Shown here one piece after another: positions 19,121 through 26,237 of a DNA stretch of 64,000 nt (the first letter of the stretch is position 1; every line of letters starts with the position of its first letter). Under the pieces are notes generated by a model that saw only the letters and a list, made by a program, of their open reading frames with translations, was not told the origin of the DNA and did not search any database. The position numbers and the translations under genes are program-made. This stretch comes from Kushneria indalinina DSM 14324. Lineage in GTDB: Bacteria; Pseudomonadota; Gammaproteobacteria; Pseudomonadales; Halomonadaceae. The stretch lies in contig NZ_QRDJ01000006.1 in the NCBI RefSeq assembly GCF_003385845.1, positions 620,001 to 684,000 of the forward strand. Reading direction: 5' to 3'.

Positions 19121-19761
19121 CGTGGATATCCTCATCTGTCCCCGGGGGAGGAAGGCGAATGCTAGCGACCTCCCCAATGAATTAAAAGGTATAAATTATA
19201 ATGCTTTTATAATTTAAAGGAATTAAAGGCAGGTCAGGACTGCCGGCATTATCGTTTTGCTGCATCGAGCAACCCATGGTGCTGACAGGACTGTCCTGCG
19301 AGTGCCAGTAATGACGGTCAGCACGCGTGTCTTCAGCGCTGACGCGCCGTGTGGGCACAATACCGACGGTCTTTCCAGCAGGTGCGAGCAAAAGCGTCGG
19401 TGAATGTAGCATGCCTGCAGCGTCTGACATCAGGCCGTTACGATCGAAAATGCCGATGGCTTGTCCGGATAATAAAAGCGACGGAGTATACCTGCATCGA
19501 GCAGGGGGCACGAACCATTCACATCAATAATGGTCAGGAGGGCATTGGCGGGGATTTTCAACGAGACGTCCGCTGTCAGTGTCATCATGAAGATGAAGTA
19601 CGCTGGATGGCGTGGTAATTTTCACTGTTTTTTGTCTGGCGTGCCGATACTTGTGTCTGCCATGGCGTGCTGTCTATATCACCTCGACGAGTGCCTGATA
19701 CGACGGCGTTTATCCCGTCACTGCACCGTTGTTCCTCAACTCGATAAACAGGAGTGCGATA
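19121..19761. other. 641-bp region between divergent cysJ and the lipid kinase gene, no credible gene
   Basis: Both promoters must lie here. The cysJ-proximal part (19170-19235) is strongly AT-rich and contains a perfect palindrome. The rest is of normal composition and includes scattered short frames, none with a good ribosome-binding site, a recognisable domain or convincing codon use. It may hold a decayed gene or an RNA gene, but nothing specific is seen. Confidence 0.4.
19192..19216. promoter_or_regulatory. AT-only inverted repeat upstream of cysJI
   Basis: TAAATTATAA (19192-19201) and TTATAATTTA (19207-19216) are a perfect 10-bp inverted repeat with a 5-nt spacer, 72 bp from the cysJ start. 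Each arm contains TATAAT read outward, so it could be an operator, two divergent -10 boxes, or both. CysB control is known for cysJI in enterobacteria, but this is not a clear CysB consensus. Confidence 0.45.
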
Positions 19762-20691
19762 TTGAATTTCTGGCTGATTGTGAATGGCAAGGGAGTCGGG
19801 AATCCTGAGCTGCGCGAGGCAGTGAATCGCATCCGGGATGAGGGCGTGAATCTTTCGGTCCGGGTCACCTGGGAGAGCGGCGATATTGCGCGCTTTCTTG
19901 AGGAGGCAGTGGATCAGCAGCTCGACCGCATTATTGTGGCAGGGGGTGACGGTACACTTCACGAGGCCACCAATGCGCTGATGGGGATCGATGCCTCGAA
20001 GCGTCCTGCGCTGGGCATCATTCCCATGGGAACAGCCAATGATTTTGCCACTGCCACGGGTATCCCGGGGCCGCCTCTTGATGCGCTCTCACTGGCGGTT
20101 TACGGCACGCCCCGGGCCATCGATGTGGCTCGTATCAACGACCTGTACTGTCTCAACATGGCCTCCGGCGGCTTTGGCGCCAAGGTCACCAGCGATACGC
20201 CGCCGGCCCTGAAAAAACTGCTGGGGGGAGGGGCCTATTCGCTGGTGGGCGTGATGCAGGCCTGGCGCTTCGAACCGTTTCGCTGTCATCTTCAGACCAA
20301 CGATGGCAACTACGAGCGCGATCTGATCGTGCTGGCGATCGGTAATGGCCGTCAGGCCGGCGGCGGCCAGGAGCTGACGCCGCGAGCCCTGCTTAACGAT
20401 GGTCTGCTGGATGTGCTGACCGTTGAAGCCTTTTCGCTGAGCCGAATAGGCAGTGCCATTCATGAGCTGAGAGAGCTCCCCACCGATGGCAAGCTGGTGC
20501 GCTACCATCAACTGACGTCGATGGATTTTCAGAGTGAAACGCCTCTGCCCATCAATCTCGATGGCGAGTTTCACGAGTTTACGCAGGCGAGAATCGAAGT
20601 CTGCCCTGGCGCCCTGTCGATCCTGCTTCCCGATGAGTGTCAGCTTTTGTACGAGGGCAAGCCCAGAAGCCGGCGGGGTCGCAGCAGCTAG
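19762..20691 (+). CDS. yegS: YegS-type lipid/diacylglycerol kinase
   Basis: A 309-aa DAGK catalytic-domain protein. The nucleotide-binding signature VAGGDGTLHEATNAL lies near residue 58 and PMGTANDFATATGIP near 88. The C-terminal half is the beta-sandwich typical of YegS and includes IGNGRQAGGGQ and the final INLDGE segment. These enzymes phosphorylate phosphatidylglycerol or diacylglycerol-like lipids at the membrane. The start is a TTG at 19762: CAGGAG lies 7 nt upstream and the protein then begins MNFWLIVNGKG as in homologues. The next upstream TTG has no such site. Confidence 0.93.
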   Translation: MNFWLIVNGKGVGNPELREAVNRIRDEGVNLSVRVTWESGDIARFLEEAVDQQLDRIIVAGGDGTLHEATNALMGIDASKRPALGIIPMGTANDFATATGIPGPPLDALSLAVYGTPRAIDVARINDLYCLNMASGGFGAKVTSDTPPALKKLLGGGAYSLVGVMQAWRFEPFRCHLQTNDGNYERDLIVLAIGNGRQAGGGQELTPRALLNDGLLDVLTVEAFSLSRIGSAIHELRELPTDGKLVRYHQLTSMDFQSETPLPINLDGEFHEFTQARIEVCPGALSILLPDECQLLYEGKPRSRRGRSS

Positions 20692-20953
20692 CAGATTTTC
20701 GCCCTTCACTCGGCAACATCTGGCATTAACCTGAACGTTACAAAATGACGACTGCATGACAGTTATCGGAAGACTATAAATAGTAGGCTCATCAATTTAA
20801 CACGTAGTATTGATACGTTTACGTGCATGAACTGGTCTACGCTTTCCAGAGTGCGCAGAATCGGCGTGAGCCGTTTCAGGGGCAGTATTGGTTACCGCTC
20901 CGGTGCCGTATCTGTTGACGTGGCTTTTATCTGAAGCAATCAGGGAGGTATTC

Positions 20954-21394
20954 ATGAAAGGGAAAACAATCGCGGCAGCAAGCCTTGCCTTTACCATGGC
21001 GCTCGGTCTGAGTGCCTGTGGCCAGGACGATCCGGCTGATGAGGCAGGTGATCAGGCCCAGGAAGCCAATGAGACCAGCCAGTCCATGGATGGCGAGGGC
21101 GCCAATGCGACCTCTGATGGTGCCGCTGATCAGGCCGGTACCGACGATGGTGACATGAACGATGACACCATGGGTTCCGACACAGGCAGCACCATGACTG
21201 AAGATGGTGATACTGACACTGACGATTCAGGCACCATGCAGGGCATGAATGAAGCTCAGGAAAGCACTGATGAAAGCACCGGTGCACGCGAGGGCGGTAC
21301 AGGTCACACGGCAACCAACTCCAGCTCATCGGGCACCATGAGTCAGGCAGAAGAAGCCGAGCAGATCAACAACTCCTCAAGCAATACGCAGTAA
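20954..21394 (+). CDS. Very acidic low-complexity lipoprotein, unknown function
   Basis: A 146-aa protein with a clear lipoprotein signal (KGKTIAAASLAFTMALGLSAC, Cys about residue 21) followed by a chain dominated by Asp, Glu, Gly, Thr, Ser, Met and Gln with no predicted folded domain. Start supported by AGGGAGGT 5 nt before the ATG. Such acidic, disordered lipoproteins are common in halophiles, and this one may act as a surface or periplasmic polyelectrolyte, but that is speculation. It ends before a symmetrical terminator. Confidence 0.8.
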   Translation: MKGKTIAAASLAFTMALGLSACGQDDPADEAGDQAQEANETSQSMDGEGANATSDGAADQAGTDDGDMNDDTMGSDTGSTMTEDGDTDTDDSGTMQGMNEAQESTDESTGAREGGTGHTATNSSSSGTMSQAEEAEQINNSSSNTQ

Positions 21395-21420
21395 CCCGAC
21401 AGGGCAGGTCGCCATGCGGC

Positions 21421-21439
21421 CTGCCGGTTCGACCGGCAG
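21421..21439. other. Short perfect hairpin after the acidic lipoprotein gene
   Basis: CTGCCGGT-tcg-ACCGGCAG, an 8-bp stem 26 bp past the stop codon. No T run follows, so it may protect the mRNA 3' end rather than terminate. Confidence 0.4.
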
Positions 21440-21490
21440 AAAGCGGGTTTCAGAACCTGCCGATCGTCGAATATAAAACTGCCGGATATA

Positions 21491-21520
21491 AAAAAGCCCG
21501 CGCCATGGCGCGGGCTTTTT
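21491..21520. terminator. Bidirectional terminator, 30-bp perfect palindrome
   Basis: AAAAAGCCCGCGCCA followed by its exact reverse complement. T runs occur on both strands, so it serves the acidic lipoprotein gene and the convergent cold-shock gene. Confidence 0.9.
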
Positions 21521-21544
21521 GCAAGGCGGGTGCTGATACAGGGA

Positions 21545-21751
21545 TCAGTCCGTGGCCTTGATGTTGGCGGCCTGAAGGCCTTTCTTGCCCTGAGTCACCT
21601 CAAAGGAGACCTTCTGGCCATCCTGAAGCGACTTGAAGCCTTCAGCCTGAATCTCGGAGAAGTGCGCGAAGAGATCGTCGCCACCGTCGTCGGGAGAGAT
21701 AAAGCCATATCCCTTTGTGTCGTTAAACCATTTGACAGTACCGGTTGCCAT
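21545..21751 (-). CDS. CspA-family cold-shock protein
   Basis: A 68-aa OB-fold RNA chaperone. The RNP1 motif is [12 protein letters not shown] (usual form KGFGFI) and RNP2 is DLFAHFS. It starts [17 protein letters not shown] as in CspA, CspD and CapB proteins. AAGGA is 8 nt upstream of the ATG. Such proteins bind single-stranded RNA or DNA and melt secondary structure, often in cold or stationary phase. Which paralogue it is cannot be told from sequence alone. Confidence 0.95.
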   Translation of the reverse strand: MATGTVKWFNDTKGYGFISPDDGGDDLFAHFSEIQAEGFKSLQDGQKVSFEVTQGKKGLQAANIKATD

Positions 21752-21970
21752 CTTTGATGTCCTTGCTCTATTTGCAGTGATACCGAGCCGCAGCCCGTTT
21801 ATGCGTTGGGCTTTCAGAGGAATGTTGATCGAGGAATCGGTCAGACATTCTACCTGCAAAGCTACCTCTGGAAGCATGATTCAGTATCCTGAGAAAGGTC
21901 AAGTGCAATTTGCCAATCTTCAGGTGCATGCCATTATGCATTGGAACGATCAGCATTGGAGGCAGGACCG

Positions 21971-22810
21971 ATGAACGTCCAGAACGTCGATTATCAAAAT
22001 GCTCAGGCCGCGCAGCAGTTCACGCAGTCCCTGCGTGAGACCGGCTTTGGCGTAGTGCGCAACCACCCTGTACCGAAGGCGCTTGTAGAGCGGATCTATG
22101 CCGGGTGGGCAGCCTTTTTTGAAGATGAAGGCAAGCATCAGTGGCGTTTTGACCCCGCAACCCACGCCGGTTTTTTCCCGGCGAGTATCTCCGAGACCGC
22201 GAAGGGGCAAACGCAAAAGGATCTCAAGGAGTACTTTCATATCTACCCCGGGACGAAGGTGCCCGACAGCCTGCAGGCCGATATCGATGAGTACTATCGA
22301 ATCGCTCAGGAAGTGGCCGAGACGCTTCTGGGCTGGATTGAAGCCAATACGCCTGAGGATGTCTCAACACGCTTTAGTGAATCGCTCTCCAGCATGATTC
22401 GCGACAGTCACCAGACGCTTCTACGCGTACTTTACTATCCGCCGTTTGAAGGTGGTGAGAGTGCCGGTGCCGTACGTGCGGGCGCGCATGAGGACATCAA
22501 CCTGATCACCGTGTTGCCTGCCTCAAATGAAGCAGGACTGGAAGTCAAGGGACGCGATGGGCAGTGGTTGCCCGTGCCCTGTGATCCGGGCCAGCTGATC
22601 ATCAACGTCGGCGATATGCTGCAGGAAGCCTCAAGCGGGTATTTCCCCTCCACCACACACCGGGTGGTCAATCCTGAAGGCGCCTCGCGTCAGCGCGCAC
22701 GTCTGTCCCTGCCGCTGTTTCTGCACCCCAGACCGGAGGTGACGCTCTCCGAGCGCTATAGCGCCGATGGCTATCTCAAGGAAAGGCTCAAGGAGCTGGG
22801 CGTATCATGA
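21971..22810 (+). CDS. 2-oxoglutarate/Fe(II)-dependent oxygenase, isopenicillin-N-synthase-like family
   Basis: A 279-aa enzyme with a DIOX_N-like start (residues 10-110) and the jelly-roll 2OG-Fe(II) domain (about 150-260). Iron ligands are visible as HED (about 174-176, His and Asp) and TTHRVVNP (about 230), with the 2-oxoglutarate-binding RARLSLPLF just after. GGAGG lies 8 nt before the ATG. Overlaps the following acetyltransferase by ATGA, so they are likely expressed together. Substrate unknown: family members hydroxylate, desaturate or cyclise many small molecules. Confidence 0.85.
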   Translation: MNVQNVDYQNAQAAQQFTQSLRETGFGVVRNHPVPKALVERIYAGWAAFFEDEGKHQWRFDPATHAGFFPASISETAKGQTQKDLKEYFHIYPGTKVPDSLQADIDEYYRIAQEVAETLLGWIEANTPEDVSTRFSESLSSMIRDSHQTLLRVLYYPPFEGGESAGAVRAGAHEDINLITVLPASNEAGLEVKGRDGQWLPVPCDPGQLIINVGDMLQEASSGYFPSTTHRVVNPEGASRQRARLSLPLFLHPRPEVTLSERYSADGYLKERLKELGVS

Positions 22811-23274
22811 GTGCTGTCACGTCACAGCCGCTTTGGCCGCTGGACTGGCGCCCCGGCAATCATACGGATGACCTGCGCTTTGCTCAGCAGCTGGTGGAGG
22901 AGACCATGTCTCCCTACTGGCAAAAGCGGCGCATGGTCTTCAGTCGCCAGCTTTTCAGGGATCAGTGGGTGCGTCTGGAAACGGCCATCATCATGCGTGA
23001 TGAGCAAAGAGCGGGGCTGATTGCCTGGGATGTGGTGGACGGCATTCACCATCTTCGCGAACTGCACCTGACGGCGCCGTGGCGGGGCCAGGGCATCGGT
23101 GGTGAAGTACTGTCACACTGGATCGAGCGGCAGGAGTCACTGGGCGCGAGAAAGATGCGTCTCAAGGTCTTCACCGAAAATCCGGCGCGTCGACTCTATG
23201 CGCGCATGGGCTTTCAGGTCATGCCCAACTCGGGCGAAATATCGGGGCTTTTGCACATGGAGAGACGTACGTGA
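22807..23274 (+). CDS. GNAT-family N-acetyltransferase
   Basis: The 155-aa protein has a GNAT acetyl-CoA-binding motif A at RGQGIGGEVLSHWIE (about 98-112) and the closing motif B ARRLYARMGFQ (about 131-141). The acceptor is unknown. Co-translated with the 2OG oxygenase gene through an ATGA overlap, which hints that both act on related small molecules. That link is inference from context only. Confidence 0.85.
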   Translation: MSAVTSQPLWPLDWRPGNHTDDLRFAQQLVEETMSPYWQKRRMVFSRQLFRDQWVRLETAIIMRDEQRAGLIAWDVVDGIHHLRELHLTAPWRGQGIGGEVLSHWIERQESLGARKMRLKVFTENPARRLYARMGFQVMPNSGEISGLLHMERRT

Positions 23275-23361
23275 CGTCTCACTATCGCACTTTCCGATAT
23301 TGACTGTTTCACCGCCTGCCACCATATCGGGTGCAGTACCACTACCTTGAAGGGCAATCGC

Positions 23362-23796
23362 ATGTCTGCACCCGAACACGCTCCAACGCAAACTACGCCT
23401 GCCACGCAGGGCACCCATAATATGCTCATGGGGTATCTGCTGTGGATTTTTGGTTTTACCGGTGCGCATCGTTTCTATTACGGCAAACCCGTGACAGGCA
23501 CGATCTGGTTTTTCACCTTTGGTCTTTTCCTGATTGGCTGGATTGTCGATCTCTTTCTTATCCCGCTCATGGACCGTCAGGCCGACCTGCGATTTCAGCG
23601 CGGCAGCAGAAATTATACCGTTAGCTGGGTACTGCTGACTTTTCTTGGAGCATTGGGCATCCATCGCATGTACATGGGCAAGTGGATCACGGGTGTCATC
23701 TATCTGCTGACCGGCGGGCTTTTCCTGCTGGGCGTACTCTATGATTTCTGGACACTCAACGATCAGCTGTCGATAAAACACGAACGCGAGCGCTAG
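23362..23796 (+). CDS. Tandem TM2-domain membrane protein
   Basis: A 144-aa inner-membrane protein with two consecutive TM2 units. The first (about 25-65) has GAHRFYYGKPVTG and a second helix ending in DLFL. The second (about 90-130) has GIHRMYMGKWITG and GVLYDFWTL. Each is two helices around a short charged loop, so four helices in all. An 18-residue Pro/Thr/Gln-rich head precedes them. SD GAAGGG is 8 nt before the ATG. TM2 function is not known in bacteria. Most TM2 proteins have a single unit. Confidence 0.85.
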   Translation: MSAPEHAPTQTTPATQGTHNMLMGYLLWIFGFTGAHRFYYGKPVTGTIWFFTFGLFLIGWIVDLFLIPLMDRQADLRFQRGSRNYTVSWVLLTFLGALGIHRMYMGKWITGVIYLLTGGLFLLGVLYDFWTLNDQLSIKHERER

Positions 23797-23818
23797 ATCC
23801 CGATGCAGGCATCCTGTT

Positions 23819-24832
23819 ATGGCCTCTGAATCAAAAGCCGTTATTTATGCTGCCATGGCCGGCAATCTGGCCGTGGCCGTGACCAAATTCGTGGCCGCTG
23901 CCATCACGGGCAGCTCGGCCATGCTCTCCGAAGGCATCCATTCCGTGGTGGACACCGGCAATCAGATTCTGCTGCTGCTGGGCATGCATCGTGCCCAAAA
24001 GCCCGCGGATCAGGATTTCCCGTTCGGCTACGGCAAGGAGGTCTACTTCTGGAGCTTTGTGGTCGCCATTTTGATCTTTGCGATCGGCGCCGGGGTCTCA
24101 TTTTACGAGGGTGTGGTCCATGTACTGTCACCCGAGCCCATGTCGTCGCCTCTGATCAACTACATTGTGCTGGGGCTGGCGATTGTCTTTGAAGGGGCCT
24201 CCTGGCTTTTTGCCCTGCATGGCTTTCGCAAGGCCAAGGGCAAGTGGGGGTACGTTGAGGCAGTGCAGCGCGGCAAGGATCCTTCGCTTTTCATGGTGCT
24301 GTTCGAGGATTCGGCGGCAATGCTGGGGCTTGTGGTGGCACTGGGCGGCGTCTGGCTGAGCCAGGTGACCGGCAACCCCGTATTTGATGGGGTAGCCTCC
24401 ATCGTGATCGGCCTGATACTGGCAGGCACCGCCGTATGGCTTGCCATCGAAACCAAGGGACTGTTGATCGGCGAGAGTGCCAACCGCCGTGTTGTGGAAG
24501 ACATTCGAAAGACGGTTGGACGTCACGCTCAGGTCGAGGCCGTCAATGAAGTGTTGACCATGCATATGGGACCGAATTTTATTCTGGTCAATCTGAGCGT
24601 GCGCTTTAATCAAAGCATGCCGGCCGAGAGGCTCGAGCGAGTCATTGCCGAGCTGGATCAAAGCCTCAAACAGCAGCATGACGAGATCAAGCGGATCTTT
24701 ATCGAGGCCGAGTCCAGTCTTGAAGGCGGTGTCTTTCGGCCGCGGGCCCTGACACCAGGTCCATTTGATAAAGATCGGCTCATTCACGACAGCAATACGG
24801 ATATTCATGACACAAACCACCAGTCTCAGTGA
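23819..24832 (+). CDS. Cation diffusion facilitator family metal exporter
   Basis: A 337-aa CDF protein, six membrane helices then a cytoplasmic C-terminal domain (about 220-300). The metal-site motif in helix 2 is HSVVDTGNQ (about 41) and in helix 5 FEDSAAMLG (about 163). Closest in layout to SLC30A9-type CDFs, which keep a long loop with GYGKEVYFWSF. Likely exports Zn(II) or another divalent ion in exchange for protons. The metal is not predictable. Its end overlaps the next ORF start by 26 nt. Confidence 0.9.
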   Translation: MASESKAVIYAAMAGNLAVAVTKFVAAAITGSSAMLSEGIHSVVDTGNQILLLLGMHRAQKPADQDFPFGYGKEVYFWSFVVAILIFAIGAGVSFYEGVVHVLSPEPMSSPLINYIVLGLAIVFEGASWLFALHGFRKAKGKWGYVEAVQRGKDPSLFMVLFEDSAAMLGLVVALGGVWLSQVTGNPVFDGVASIVIGLILAGTAVWLAIETKGLLIGESANRRVVEDIRKTVGRHAQVEAVNEVLTMHMGPNFILVNLSVRFNQSMPAERLERVIAELDQSLKQQHDEIKRIFIEAESSLEGGVFRPRALTPGPFDKDRLIHDSNTDIHDTNHQSQ

Positions 24833-25376
24833 ACTGATGACCTCGCTGGATGAAGAGCACGAGGGCGATGATGTCAGTATCAACGATATTTTAAAGACCT
24901 TTGAATCCCGTGGGTTCGGGCCATTGCTGGTTATTCCCTCACTGCTGGCGCTGGTCTGTCCGGTCCCGGGTATTCCAACCGCCTGCGGATTGTTTATGGC
25001 ACTGATTGCGGTTCAGCAGGTGTTCGGGCGTTCCCACCCCTGGCTACCGGAGCGTCTACGTGGGGTGTCCATTGACGCTGATCGTTTCCATCGGATGGTG
25101 GTTCGCGTCAAGCCCTGGGCCAAACGGTTTGAGACTCTTTTCAAGCCGCGGCTTGAATTTATGGATACCAACACAGCACGACGCGTGGTGGCCGTACTGG
25201 TCACGTTGTTGAGTCTGTCCATGGCGCCGCTGGAGCTTTTACCCTTCGCGGCCGCTCTGCCGTCTGGAATGTTGCTGTTGATTTCACTGGGCATGATCGC
25301 GCGTGATGGTCTGGTAATGCTGGTGGGGCTGGTCATTGCCGTGGTAGGCGCGCTATGGCTGGGAGTGATGCTATAG
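24807..25376 (+). CDS. ExoD-family membrane protein, copy 1
   Basis: A 189-aa protein of the exopolysaccharide synthesis ExoD family (PF06055): a cytoplasmic N terminus (SLSELMTSLDEEHEGDDVSINDILKTF broken by a turn), helices at about 40-75 and 140-188 with the family motif RGFGPLLVIPSLLAL and GRSHPWLPERL, and RHG-free basic middle. ExoD in Sinorhizobium affects exopolysaccharide, and other members are widespread with no defined reaction. Overlaps the CDF gene by 26 nt. A homologue of the same length lies 230 bp downstream. SD ACGGAT is weak. Confidence 0.8.
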   Translation: MTQTTSLSELMTSLDEEHEGDDVSINDILKTFESRGFGPLLVIPSLLALVCPVPGIPTACGLFMALIAVQQVFGRSHPWLPERLRGVSIDADRFHRMVVRVKPWAKRFETLFKPRLEFMDTNTARRVVAVLVTLLSLSMAPLELLPFAAALPSGMLLLISLGMIARDGLVMLVGLVIAVVGALWLGVML

Positions 25377-25605
25377 CTTTCTGTCATCATCATGGTGGCG
25401 CTATCTGACCATCTGGTAGAGAAGTTTTCGTCAGCTTTGTCAGTGTCTCGTGCCAGCGTCAGAGGGAATCCGGACGATGTCTTCGCATGATTGGGGCTGC
25501 TCAAGCGCCTTGTAGAGATGCCGCTACAGCAGATTCGAGACATCAGGCTCTGCAGCGGATATCCGGTGATTACCGGATTCATTTACCAACGCACTATGGA
25601 TATTC

Positions 25606-26175
25606 ATGGCAGAAACCACCAGGCTCAGTGACCTGATGACGGCGCTGGACGAGAAGCACGAGGGGAGCGAGGTCAGCCTCAATGATGTTCTGGAAACCTT
25701 CCATTCGCGCAGTTTCGGCCCGCTTCTGGTCATGCCACCACTGATTGCGCTGGCCCTGCCCATTTTTGGCCTGCCTACCGTCTGCGGCATCGTGACGGCG
25801 CTGGTCGCCATTCAACAGGTCATGGGCCGCCGCAATCCCTGGCTGCCCAAACGCCTGCGTCACCTTTCGATTAACGGTCAACGCTTTCATCGAACTGTAG
25901 AGAAGGTCAATCCATGGGTGAAGCGTCTGGAGCGTCTTTTCAGGCCTCGCCTGGCCTTCATGGACAACGATGTTACTCATCGCGTGGTGGCGCTGTTTAT
26001 CGTATTGATCAGCCTGTCCATTCCCTTTGTCGAGCCCCTGCCAATGGGGCCGGCGTTGCCCTGTGCCATGCTGCTGCTGATAGCGCTGGGCATGTTGATG
26101 CGCGATGGCCTGGCAACACTGACGGGGCTGATCGTTGCCGTGGCGGGCATGGCATCGCTGTTGTTGCTGCTATAG
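25606..26175 (+). CDS. ExoD-family membrane protein, copy 2
   Basis: 189 aa, same length and layout as the preceding gene and similar over nearly its entire length. Shared blocks include LSDLMTALDEKHEG, FGPLLVMPPLIAL, GRRNPWLPKRLR and RFHRTVEKVNPW. This is a tandem duplication followed by divergence. The sequence just upstream (about 30 bp, ending GGATATTCATG) also resembles that of copy 1, so the duplicated unit probably included the end of the CDF gene. Function unknown. Confidence 0.8.
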   Translation: MAETTRLSDLMTALDEKHEGSEVSLNDVLETFHSRSFGPLLVMPPLIALALPIFGLPTVCGIVTALVAIQQVMGRRNPWLPKRLRHLSINGQRFHRTVEKVNPWVKRLERLFRPRLAFMDNDVTHRVVALFIVLISLSIPFVEPLPMGPALPCAMLLLIALGMLMRDGLATLTGLIVAVAGMASLLLLL

Positions 26176-26190
26176 CGCGGTTGTCGCAGC

Positions 26191-26228
26191 CATCAAAAAA
26201 GGGACCCGGCAGGGCCCCTTTTTTGATG
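26191..26228. terminator. Bidirectional terminator between exoD copy 2 and slt
   Basis: CATCAAAAAAGGGACCC (26191-26207) pairs with GGGCCCCTTTTTTGATG (26212-26228), with one mismatch and loop GGCA. Runs of six A and six T make it active on both strands. Confidence 0.88.
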
Positions 26229-26237
26229 CCGATACCT

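Noticed and set aside
19182-19511. 109-aa minus-strand open frame upstream of cysJ
   Set aside because: No clear ribosome-binding site or domain, and its end covers the AT-rich cysJ promoter region. Most likely chance, but listed because the gap is otherwise unexplained.
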